A DNA stretch of 64,000 bases from Phytohabitans kaempferiae (GTDB lineage: Bacteria; Actinomycetota; Actinomycetes; Mycobacteriales; Micromonosporaceae), in assembly GCF_042433955.1 (NCBI RefSeq), contig NZ_JBHLUH010000061.1:1-64000 (forward strand), read 5' to 3'. This document shows, piece after piece, positions 53,698 through 60,959 of this stretch (its first letter is position 1; each line of letters starts with the position of its first letter). The notes beneath the pieces were generated by a model. The model did no database searches. It saw only the letters and a program-made list of their open reading frames with translations, and was not told where the DNA came from. The translations under genes and the position numbers were made by a program.

Positions 53698-54630
53698 GTG
53701 TTCGATCACTTCGTCTGGTCGGTGGTGGTGGTTCCGCCGCTGTTCGTGCTGGTCGCGTACCTGTGCGCGGGCCGCCTGGACCCGTGGCGCGGCGCGGTCG
53801 TGCTGGCCTGGTCGGCGGCGGGGGCCGCGTTCGCCAGCACCGCCAACCTGCTCGTGTTCGCCCTCAAGGCGATCGCGGAGCTGCCCGCGGTGGCGGGGCT
53901 GTTCGACTGGTCGCACCACACGGTGGCGCTGGACACCGGGCATGTGCCGTGGGTCTCGTGGCTGTCGCTGGTGCTGCTGGCGGGAGCGGTCGCGGCGGCC
54001 GGACGCGTGTGGTGGCGGCACCGCCGGGTGCTGCGGGCGGCCGGGGAGCTGGCCGGGCTGCCGTCGCACGAGGGGGTGCTGGTGCTGGCCGACGCCGCTC
54101 CGCTGGCCTACGCGGTGCCGGGGCGGCCGGGGGTCGTCGTGGTGACCACCGGGATGCGGGCGGCGCTGACCGCGGAGCAGTACGCCGCGTTGCTGGCGCA
54201 CGAGCGCGCCCACCTGGCTGGCCGGCATCACCGGTTGATCCGGCTGGCGGCGATGTCGGGCGCGGCCCATCCCGCGCTTCGGTGGGTGGCCCGGCAGGTG
54301 GATTACCTGGTCGAGCGGGCGGCGGACGAGCGGGCCGCGGTCGAGGTGGGGAGCCGGCGGACGGTGGCGCGGGCGATCGGTGCCGCCGCGCTGGCCGTCG
54401 GCGACAGCGCGGGCCGGCCGGGCGCCCCGGTGCCCGTCGCGTCGGCGGTCGCCCGGGCCGGCGACGTGCCGCGGCGGGTCGGTGCGCTGCTGCGTCCGGC
54501 GGGCACCTTGCGGGCCCGCTACCTCGCCATCCTCCCGGCGGCGCTCGCGGTCGGTTCGATCATCTGGACCGGTGAGGCCGTCTACGACCTGCACGAGCTG
54601 CTTCGGGCGGCTCGGGTCACCGCCAGGTAA
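53698..54630 (+). CDS. M56/M48-type membrane metalloprotease (BlaR1-like, no sensor domain)
   Basis: 310 residues. Three or four membrane segments in the first 115 residues, then a zinc protease domain with AHERAHLAG (HExxH, near residue 167) and the third-ligand region ERAADERAAVE about 45 residues later, then a final membrane helix near 280-300. It lacks the C-terminal penicillin-binding sensor of BlaR1, as is usual for actinobacterial partners of BlaI. It probably cleaves the divergent repressor in response to an unknown signal. GTG 53698 was chosen because GGGGGA precedes it; the frame is open to 53680. Confidence 0.82.
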   Translation: MFDHFVWSVVVVPPLFVLVAYLCAGRLDPWRGAVVLAWSAAGAAFASTANLLVFALKAIAELPAVAGLFDWSHHTVALDTGHVPWVSWLSLVLLAGAVAAAGRVWWRHRRVLRAAGELAGLPSHEGVLVLADAAPLAYAVPGRPGVVVVTTGMRAALTAEQYAALLAHERAHLAGRHHRLIRLAAMSGAAHPALRWVARQVDYLVERAADERAAVEVGSRRTVARAIGAAALAVGDSAGRPGAPVPVASAVARAGDVPRRVGALLRPAGTLRARYLAILPAALAVGSIIWTGEAVYDLHELLRAARVTAR

Positions 54631-54654
54631 CAGGTCCCGGGGGCGCTCGCGCGT

Positions 54655-54673
54655 TTAGGTTAGCCTCTGCTAA
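54655..54673. promoter_or_regulatory. Iron box (IdeR/DmdR/DtxR-type operator)
   Basis: TTAGGTTAGCCTCTGCTAA matches 16 of 19 positions of the actinobacterial iron-box consensus TTAGGTTAGSCTAACCTAA. It lies 60 bp before an iron-binding lipoprotein gene, so IdeR-Fe(II) repression of that gene is expected. This is a by-eye match. Confidence 0.75.
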
Positions 54674-54733
54674 CTTCTACATCCAGTAGAAGAGCCAGGG
54701 CCCGGCTCCCCGTGCGACCAAAGGAGCGCCACT

Positions 54734-55792
54734 GTGCCCGCCCCCCGAAAGATCCTCCTCGCCCTCGCCGCGGGCGTTCTCGCTGTCGGCCTCGCCGGCT
54801 GTGGTGGCGACGAGGCGGAGACCCCGGAGCCTGGTACCGAGCCCGCGTCGGACAAGAAGATCACTGTCTACAGCGGCCGCAGCGAAAACCTGGTGAAGCC
54901 GCTGCTGGAGAAGTTCACCCAGCAGACCGGCATCACGGTCGAGGCCCGTTACGCCGGCACCGCCGCGATGGCCAGCCAGCTGCTGGAGGAGGGGGACAGG
55001 TCGCCGGCGGACGCGTTCTTCGCGCAGGACGCCGGAGCCCTCGGCGCGGTGGCGAAGAACGACATGTTCGCGCCGCTGCCGGACGAGGTCACCGCCAAGG
55101 TCCCGGACGCCTACCGGGCCAAGAACGGCGCTTGGGTCGGTGTGACGGCCCGCGCCCGCGTGGTCGTCTACAACCCCGACCTGGTCCCGGCCGCACAACT
55201 GCCGGCGTCGGTGTTCGACCTGACCAAGCCGGAGTGGAAGGGCAAGGTCGGCGTCGCACCGACCAACGCCTCGTTCCAGGCGTTCATCACCGCGGTCACC
55301 GTGCAGCACGGCGAGGCGAAGGCGAAGGAGTTTCTGGCCGGCCTGAAGGCCAACGACGCCAAGGTGTACGAGGGCAACGCGACCATCGTCCAGGACGTCG
55401 ACGCTGGCAAGCTCGCCACCGGGCTGGTCAACCACTACTACCTCGGCGAGATGTCCAAGGAGCAGGGCAAGACGCCCGAGACGATGAAGGCGAAGCTGCA
55501 CTACTTCCCCAACGGCGACAGCGGCGGCCTGGTCAACGTCGCCGGCGTGGGCGTGCTGAAGAAGGCGGCCGAGGACCCGGACGTGCGCACGTTCGTCGAC
55601 TACCTGCTGGGCACCGAGGCGCAGACCTACTTCGCCGAGGAGACCTTCGAGTACCCGGTGGTCGCCGGCGTGCCGGCGCCCGCGTACGCGCCGGCGCTGG
55701 ACACGCTGACCGTACCCGGGGTGGACCTCAACGACCTGGACCAGCTCGAGGCCACGATCGCCCTGATCAAGGATTCGGGCCTCCTGCCCTGA
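54734..55792 (+). CDS. Iron(III) ABC transporter substrate-binding lipoprotein
   Basis: 352 residues. A lipoprotein signal with LAGC (Cys about residue 23), then a two-lobed periplasmic-binding fold of the FutA/FbpA type: ITVYSGRSENLVKPLLEKF, DAFFAQDAGALGA, and the paired Tyr in LVNHYYLGE that bind ferric iron. It would deliver Fe3+ to an ABC permease. No permease or ATPase gene follows; the next gene is on the other strand, so the partners are elsewhere or missing. GTG 54734 has AAAGGAG upstream; an iron box precedes it and a strong hairpin ends it. Confidence 0.92.
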   Translation: MPAPRKILLALAAGVLAVGLAGCGGDEAETPEPGTEPASDKKITVYSGRSENLVKPLLEKFTQQTGITVEARYAGTAAMASQLLEEGDRSPADAFFAQDAGALGAVAKNDMFAPLPDEVTAKVPDAYRAKNGAWVGVTARARVVVYNPDLVPAAQLPASVFDLTKPEWKGKVGVAPTNASFQAFITAVTVQHGEAKAKEFLAGLKANDAKVYEGNATIVQDVDAGKLATGLVNHYYLGEMSKEQGKTPETMKAKLHYFPNGDSGGLVNVAGVGVLKKAAEDPDVRTFVDYLLGTEAQTYFAEETFEYPVVAGVPAPAYAPALDTLTVPGVDLNDLDQLEATIALIKDSGLLP

Positions 55793-55802
55793 CCGTGACC
55801 GT

Positions 55803-55839
55803 CGCACGGCGGGCCCGCCGAGTACGGGCCCGCCGTGCG
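55803..55839 (+). terminator. Hairpin terminator after the iron-binding protein gene
   Basis: A perfect 15-bp stem (55803-55817 with 55825-55839) and a 7-base loop, 11 bases after the stop. No T-run. It also faces the convergent gene at 55937-56326, so it may work in both directions. Confidence 0.75.
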
Positions 55840-55936
55840 TCGTATCCGCGGCTCGCGCACCGGCCGGTGGTTCAAAGTGGATGCGGTGTGAAGTGCAGCT
55901 TGTACAGCAGGTCATGGCCCGCCGATGACCGCGGGG

Positions 55937-56326
55937 CTACCGCTTGAGGGGCTCGGGGTCGGTCAGCGTGACGGAGAGGGATCCTCCGGACGACGGCCGC
56001 GCCAGGCTCGCGGTGAGCAGCGCCGAGAGCGCGGGCGACTCGGCGGTGACGACAAGCTCGCCGCCCTCACCGGCCGGAACGGAAAGATCCGCCCGGCCGT
56101 CGGCGCCGGTCGTCGCGGACGCGAGCGGCGCATCGTGCGTGGTGACCGTGATCGTGGCCTCGGGGACCGGGAGCGACAGGCACGTCCCCGGAGTGCTGGC
56201 CGGGCACACCGAGATCGTGACCCGGGCCTGCACCGTCGTCGCCGCGTCGGCGTCGCCGGAGCAGGCGGTCAGCATCACGCCGGCGGCGACCTGCGGTGCG
56301 AGCACGCGGAAGATTCGGCGTCTCAA
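55937..56326 (-). CDS. Small secreted lipoprotein with a beta-sandwich (Cna-B/carboxypeptidase-regulatory-like) domain
   Basis: 129 residues. A signal peptide with lipobox-like LTAC (Cys about residue 22), then about 100 residues of beta-rich sequence with VPEATITVTTHDAPLASATT and GRADLSVPAGEGG, the pattern of transthyretin-like modules. Two further Cys (VCPASTPGTCL) could form a disulfide. Function unknown. It lies downstream of the AraC remnant on the same strand. Confidence 0.65.
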   Translation of the reverse strand: MRRRIFRVLAPQVAAGVMLTACSGDADAATTVQARVTISVCPASTPGTCLSLPVPEATITVTTHDAPLASATTGADGRADLSVPAGEGGELVVTAESPALSALLTASLARPSSGGSLSVTLTDPEPLKR

Positions 56327-56365
56327 CCTTTGTTCCCGTCCTTCGCGTCGGTTTGGGCGTGGCCG

Positions 56366-56626
56366 CTACAGCGAAGCCGGTGCGAGGTCGCGCGTCAATC
56401 CGCGCAGGTGGGCCGTGTCCTGGCTGGGAGGCGCGCCGAACTGGCGCCGGTACTCCCGGCTGAACTGTGACGGGCTGTCGTATCCGACGCGGCGGCTGAC
56501 GCCGGTGACGTCACCGGGACCGGTGGCGAGCAGGAGTCGGGCCTCCTGGAGCCGGATCTGCTTCTGGAACTGGATCGGGCTCATGGCGGTGACCGCCTGG
56601 AAGTTGCGGTAGAAGGCGGAGACGCT
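56366..56626 (-). pseudogene. AraC-family regulator, C-terminal remnant
   Basis: The minus-strand frame from 56626 to TAG 56366 reads SVSAFYRNFQAVTAMSPIQF, then RLQEARLLLA and VGYDSPSQFSREYRRQFG: both recognition helices of an AraC DNA-binding domain, minus the first part of the first HTH and the whole sensor domain. Similarity stops at 56624-56626. Directly across that point the plus strand becomes a hydrolase fragment, so the regulator was cut by a deletion. Confidence 0.75.
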
Positions 56627-56832
56627 TCCGCGACGAGGACGTCGACTACGCCACGCGGATCTGGGCCGCCGGCGGCCAGGCCGAGCTGCACATCTGGGCC
56701 GGCGGCTTCCACGGCTTCGACGCGCTGTACCCGCGGGCGCCGATCTCGGCCGCGGCCCGGCGGACGCGCAACGACTGGCTCGCGCGGGTTCTCGGCACGG
56801 TTTCCGAACTGTCCACGAAGGAATTGGTGTGA
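56626..56832 (+). pseudogene. Alpha/beta hydrolase (HSL-type), C-terminal remnant
   Basis: One frame from 56626 to TGA 56830-56832 reads FRDEDVDYATRIWAAGGQAE and LHIWAGGFHGFDALYP, the last strand-helix unit of HSL-type esterases; the His of FHGFD is the catalytic His. The nucleophile Ser, the oxyanion motif and the start are missing. Its stop overlaps the ATG of the following SDR (TGATG), so the two were once translationally coupled. Confidence 0.75.
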
Positions 56833-57596
56833 TGACAATGCGGGTCGCCATTGTCACCGGGGCCAGCTCCGGCATCGGGCAGAGCGCTGCCATCCAGATC
56901 GCCAAGCGCGGAACGGGGGTGATCCTCACCTACAACGGCAACCAGTACGGGGCGCTGGACACGGTCGCGGCGATCGAGAAGGACGGCGGTACGGCCGTCG
57001 CGCTGCCGCTGGACGCCGGCCGGTCGGAGACGTTTCCGGCCTTCCGTGACTCGGTGGTCGCCGCGCTGCGCGACACCTGGCGGCGTGACACGTTCGACCA
57101 CCTCGTCAACAACGCCGGCTTCGGCCAGATGGCCTTGTTCGAGGAGACAACCGAGGAGATGTTCGACGGGCTCATGCGGGTCCTGCTCAAAGGCCCGTAC
57201 TTCCTGACCCAGACGCTGCTGCCGCTGCTGGCCGACGGAGGCGCCATCGTCAACGTCACCAGCAACGCGGCCTCGTTCGCCGGCATGGAGCCGGGATACT
57301 CGGCCTACGGCACCATGAAGGGCGGTCTGGTCGTGCTGACCCGCTACATGGCCAAGGAGTTCAGCCCTCGTGGCATCCGGGTCAACTCGGTCTCTCCCGG
57401 TTCGACCCGCACCCGCATCGCCGGCAACGCGTTCGAGCGCCACCCCGAGGTGATCCCCGGCCTCGCCGCCAGGACCGCGCTGGGGCGACTCGGCGAACCG
57501 GACGACATCGGCGTGGTCGTCGCGGCGCTGCTCGGCGACGAAGGCTGCTGGATCACCGCGCAGGACATCGAGGTGTCTGGCGGCTACAACCTGTAG
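56832..57596 (+). CDS. Short-chain dehydrogenase/reductase
   Basis: 254 residues. Classical SDR: cofactor motif TGASSGIG (9-16), NNAGF (around 93), Ser in NVTSNAA, catalytic Tyr-x-x-x-Lys in YSAYGTMKGG and the C-terminal SGGYNL. The residues after the first strand (no Asp, and YNGN) suggest NADP(H) use. Substrate unknown. ATG 56832 has AAGGAA about 8 bases upstream and overlaps the stop of the truncated hydrolase; its original promoter was probably lost with the deletion. It converges on the sigma-factor gene. Confidence 0.9.
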   Translation: MTMRVAIVTGASSGIGQSAAIQIAKRGTGVILTYNGNQYGALDTVAAIEKDGGTAVALPLDAGRSETFPAFRDSVVAALRDTWRRDTFDHLVNNAGFGQMALFEETTEEMFDGLMRVLLKGPYFLTQTLLPLLADGGAIVNVTSNAASFAGMEPGYSAYGTMKGGLVVLTRYMAKEFSPRGIRVNSVSPGSTRTRIAGNAFERHPEVIPGLAARTALGRLGEPDDIGVVVAALLGDEGCWITAQDIEVSGGYNL

Positions 57597-57602
57597 CTCG
57601 GT

Positions 57603-58526
57603 TCAGCGGCGGCCGCCGGATCGGTGGCCGCCGCGCGCCCGGACGCCGAGGTCGCTGACCTGGTCGATGTGGCGCAGCTTGTCGGGGTTGGCGACGGAGT
57701 GGATGGCCTGGATCGCGCCGTCGGCGATGTCGAGGGCCATGACCGCGACCAGCCGGTCCGACGCGTCGAACGCCATCGCGCCGGGCTGGCCGTTGACCTC
57801 GGTGACCCGGACGCGCACGCCGTACCGTGCCAGCATGGACATCCCGGCCGACAGGGCCCGGGCCACGCGCTCGCGGCCGTCGACCGGCCGGGCCAGCGCC
57901 GGCACCTTGCCGCCGCCGTCGGCGTGCAGCGCCACGTCCCGTGCCAGCAGCGCCTCCAGCGCCCGGAGGTCGCCCTGCCCGGCGGCGGCGAAGAAGCGCC
58001 GAGCCAGCTCGTCTCGCTCCCGCCGGGAGGCGCGATAGCGCGGTCGCCGCTCCCTGACGTGGTTGCGAGCCCGCGCGACCAGGTGCCGCGCACTGTCCAC
58101 ATTGGTACCGACGATCTCGGCGACCTCCGCGTACGGGTAGTCGAAAACCTCGCGAAGCAGGAACGCGGCCCGCTGCTGCGGTGTCAGGCTCTCCAGCAGC
58201 ACCAGGAACGCCAGCGACAGCGAGTCGGCGGTCTCGGCCCGCTCGGCCGGCGACGGGTCGGTGACCAGCGGCTCCGGCAGCCACTCGCCGACGTACCGCT
58301 CCCGCCGAGCCCGCGCCGAGCGAAGCTGGTCGATGGCGAGTCGGGTGACCAGCGTGGCGACGTACGCCCGGGGCGAGCTGATCTCCTCGTCCCGGCGCAG
58401 GGTCTGGTGCACGCGCAGGAACGCCTCCTGCACCACGTCTTCGGCTTCGCTGACGCTGCCGAGCATCCGGTAGGCGATGGCGAACGCCTTCGGCCGCAGC
58501 TCCCCGTACAGCTCCGAAGTGGACAC
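57603..58526 (-). CDS. sigJ: ECF41-type RNA polymerase sigma factor (SigJ-like) with SnoaL C-terminus
   Basis: 307 residues. Region sigma2 (10-75), sigma4 (110-165), and a C-terminal SnoaL-like domain (175-300). The three ECF41 signature motifs are all present: WLPEP (82-86) in the linker, DGGGK (203-207) and NPDKL (280-284). In ECF41 factors the SnoaL-like tail replaces a separate anti-sigma factor and tunes promoter binding. Partner genes encode carboxymuconolactone decarboxylases, oxidoreductases or epimerases, matching the epimerase just upstream. GTG 58526 begins 7 bp after that stop, with GGGAG partly inside the gap. Confidence 0.92.
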   Translation of the reverse strand: MSTSELYGELRPKAFAIAYRMLGSVSEAEDVVQEAFLRVHQTLRRDEEISSPRAYVATLVTRLAIDQLRSARARRERYVGEWLPEPLVTDPSPAERAETADSLSLAFLVLLESLTPQQRAAFLLREVFDYPYAEVAEIVGTNVDSARHLVARARNHVRERRPRYRASRRERDELARRFFAAAGQGDLRALEALLARDVALHADGGGKVPALARPVDGRERVARALSAGMSMLARYGVRVRVTEVNGQPGAMAFDASDRLVAVMALDIADGAIQAIHSVANPDKLRHIDQVSDLGVRARGGHRSGGRR

Positions 58527-58532
58527 TCCCGG

Positions 58533-59477
58533 TCAGCCCAATCCCTCGGCGAAACCCACGCGCCAGGTCGGGTACCGAAGCGTCCAGCCGAGTTCGCGCT
58601 TGGTCTTCTCGCTGGAGATCCCTCGGGCCCGCGTCATCATGTCCACCGGGCCCCTGCCGGCCAGCGGACGGACGAGCCAGGCCGGTACGCGGCGCGGCGG
58701 TCTGGCGCCGAGCGCGCGGGCCAGCTCCGGCAGGAAGTCGCGCACCGGTGCCGGCTCGTCGTCACCGACGTGGTAGATCCCGCGCCGGCCACGCTCGACG
58801 GCCGCGACCGTGGCCGAGGCGGCATCGACGATGTGTACCAGCGACCACACCCCACCGCCACCGCCGATGATCGGAAACCTGCGCTTGCGGAGCCACTCGG
58901 CCATGACGGCACCGGGCTCGGCGCTGATGCCGGTACCCGGGCCATAGAAGCCACCGTAGCGAAGCGCGATGCCGTCGGCCCAGCTGACGCCGGTCACCGC
59001 CCGCTCCAGGTGGCGTAGCGCGGCCACCGCCTCCTCGGCGTCCGCGGGCGGGTTCGGCTCGATCCGGCCGCTCTCGTCGGCGACCGGACCGCCGGTGCGT
59101 TCCATCCACAGGGAGTTGCTCTGCGCCACGAACCTGCGGACGCCGACGGCACGCGCGGCGGCCAGCAGGTGGTCGGTGCCCTCCGTGCGCAGGCGGTTGG
59201 TGGCGGCCGCCATCCGCCTCGCCCGCCGGAAGTCCGCCGGTCCGCTGAGCGCGGTGAGCTGATGGATGACCACCTCGGGCTCGGCCTTGGCCACCACGTC
59301 GGCCACCGAGTCGGGGTCGAGCGCGTCGACGATCACCGGCTCGGCGCCGAGCGCCCGCAACGCGCCGAGCTTGGCGGCCGAACGGGTCGTGCCCACCACC
59401 TCGTGGCCGCGCGCCACGAGCTGGGAAACGAGATGGCGGCCGATCGCGCCGGACGCTCCGGCGATGAAGATTCGCAT
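58533..59477 (-). CDS. NAD-dependent epimerase/dehydratase family protein, ECF41 partner
   Basis: 314 residues. Extended-SDR Rossmann start MRIFIAGASGAIGRHLV (Gly-x-x-Gly-x-x-Gly), a substrate region with RYGGFYGPGTG, and NAD-binding residues typical of sugar-nucleotide epimerase relatives. The usual catalytic Tyr-x-x-x-Lys is not obvious (the region around SNSLWMER...PVADE differs), so the reaction is uncertain. ATG 59477 has GGAGACG upstream. It is first in a two-gene operon with the ECF41 sigma factor and is its likely regulon target. Confidence 0.85.
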   Translation of the reverse strand: MRIFIAGASGAIGRHLVSQLVARGHEVVGTTRSAAKLGALRALGAEPVIVDALDPDSVADVVAKAEPEVVIHQLTALSGPADFRRARRMAAATNRLRTEGTDHLLAAARAVGVRRFVAQSNSLWMERTGGPVADESGRIEPNPPADAEEAVAALRHLERAVTGVSWADGIALRYGGFYGPGTGISAEPGAVMAEWLRKRRFPIIGGGGGVWSLVHIVDAASATVAAVERGRRGIYHVGDDEPAPVRDFLPELARALGARPPRRVPAWLVRPLAGRGPVDMMTRARGISSEKTKRELGWTLRYPTWRVGFAEGLG

Positions 59478-59603
59478 GACGTCTCCGTTCGTTGTGCTCA
59501 TCAAGAGGAGACGAGGCGCGCCCGCGGCCCATGAACGGCGGTTACCCAGTTCACAGCGGGCGGGGTTCGTCCATGTGCCGTCGCGCCGCTCTAGAGTTGC
59601 GGC

Positions 59604-60047
59604 GTGCGCATCCGGATCGAGGGCACTGACCTGCCAGGGCGGAGGGCCGGTGCCGAGGCCGCCGCGTTGCGGTTGGGCAACGTACACGTGGGGGTGCAGC
59701 GCGGGGCCGAGGTGGTCGACCGGGTCTCGGCGGCCGCGTCGGAGGCGGTCTGGCGGTTCGAGGTCACCAGCCGCGAGGTGGACGGGCTGCTCGACGTCGG
59801 CGGGCCGTGGGTCCACGGGCGACCCGGCGCGCGGTTCCTCTACCTCAGCTGGGGCACGGTGACCGACGACCGGTTCGAGATGTTCCGGCGGGCGAAGCTG
59901 CTGTTCGGCGACATCCCGAGCGACCTGCTGCGTGCCGCGCACGACGGCCCGGGGGAGCTGGTCTGCCGGCTCGGGTTGACCGACGCCGCGGGCGAGCCGC
60001 GCTGCGCCCGCGTCCGCCCGCCCGACGTGGCGTGGACAATGCGGTGA
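59604..60047 (+). CDS. DUF5990-like small protein
   Basis: 147 residues, no signal peptide, no known catalytic motif. Conserved-looking parts are LHVGVQRG-like NVHVGVQRGAEVVD, GPWVHGRPGARFLYLSWGTV and MFRRAKLLF. The family name is from memory and tentative; function unknown. No ribosome site precedes the GTG, but TAGAGT ends 6 bases upstream, which suggests a leaderless transcript. It is divergent from the epimerase gene, 126 bp away. Confidence 0.7.
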   Translation: MRIRIEGTDLPGRRAGAEAAALRLGNVHVGVQRGAEVVDRVSAAASEAVWRFEVTSREVDGLLDVGGPWVHGRPGARFLYLSWGTVTDDRFEMFRRAKLLFGDIPSDLLRAAHDGPGELVCRLGLTDAAGEPRCARVRPPDVAWTMR

Positions 60048-60233
60048 CCGTGCCGCCGCCGTTCGACAGCTTCGGACGAGTTGCGCCGGTGCGGCGTCGC
60101 CGGCTAACCCGGCACGGACGAGGCGCACCGCCGGCGTGACGCGGTCGGCAGGAGGTGGGCGACCGAAACCCGAAACGGCGCCGGTCACCGGCGGTATCGT
60201 CGCGGTCGTGGACGCGCGGTTAGGGGGCCCTCC

Positions 60234-60842
60234 GTGTTTGTACAGGTGATCCAAGGACCGGTATCGGACCCGGAGGGGATGCGCGCCGCGCTCGACCGGT
60301 GGGCGGCGGACCTCGCGCCCGGTGCGCAGGGCTGGCTCGGCACGGCGGCCGGCGTCACCGACGACGGCGTGGCCATCGCGGTCACCCAGTTCGAGTCCGA
60401 GGAGGCGGCCCGGCGCAACAACGACCGCCCGGAGCAGGATCGGTGGTGGGCCGAGACGGCCAGGCTGTTCTCCGGCGAGGTGACCTTCCGGGACAGCGCC
60501 AGCGCCGTGGTCGACATGGTCGGCGACGCCGACGAGGCCGGCTTCGTACAGGTCATCGAAGGTCAGGGGACCGACCCCGACCGGTCCCGGCAGCTCATGG
60601 CGCAGGAGACCGGCGAGTGGGCCGAATACCGCCCCGACATCCTCGGCACCGTCGGCGCCCAGCACGATGACGGCGCCTTCACGATGGCGGTGTTCTTCAC
60701 CTCCGAGGAGGACGCCCGCGAGGCCGAGCGCCAGGAGCTGCCACCGAGGTTGAAGGCCCAGATGGACGAGATGAACGCGCTGAGCGTCGGCGCTCCGCAG
60801 TATTTCGACCTGAGGCAGCCCTGGCTGTACTCCCCGCGCTGA
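60234..60842 (+). CDS. Hypothetical protein made of two tandem ABM-like (dimeric alpha/beta barrel) repeats
   Basis: 202 residues. The first half starts FVQVIQGPVSDPEGMRAALD and the second FVQVIEGQGTDPDRSRQLMA; both continue through a Gly-Thr turn (WLGTAAGVTDDG and ILGTVGAQHDDG) to a strand and a helix (QFESEEAARR and FFTSEEDARE). This is an internal duplication of an antibiotic-monooxygenase-like ferredoxin fold, so one chain may mimic the usual homodimer. No catalytic residues are assigned. GTG 60234 is the start; a ribosome site is not obvious. A hairpin follows at 60909. Confidence 0.75.
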   Translation: MFVQVIQGPVSDPEGMRAALDRWAADLAPGAQGWLGTAAGVTDDGVAIAVTQFESEEAARRNNDRPEQDRWWAETARLFSGEVTFRDSASAVVDMVGDADEAGFVQVIEGQGTDPDRSRQLMAQETGEWAEYRPDILGTVGAQHDDGAFTMAVFFTSEEDAREAERQELPPRLKAQMDEMNALSVGAPQYFDLRQPWLYSPR

Positions 60843-60908
60843 ACCGCCGTGCCACCAAGCCCTCGCACGCCCTGGACATGACTGCGGGTCACCCGGTGAG
60901 GGTGAGAT

Positions 60909-60934
60909 GGACCGCCCCCGGCGAGGGGCGGTCC
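60909..60934. terminator. Bidirectional terminator hairpin
   Basis: GGACCGCCCC (60909-60918) pairs with GGGGCGGTCC (60925-60934) across a 6-base loop and is followed by GTTTCT on the plus strand. It lies between the convergent stops at 60842 and 60960. Confidence 0.75.
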
Positions 60935-60959
60935 GTTTCTCACGCTCGCGTATGCCGGG

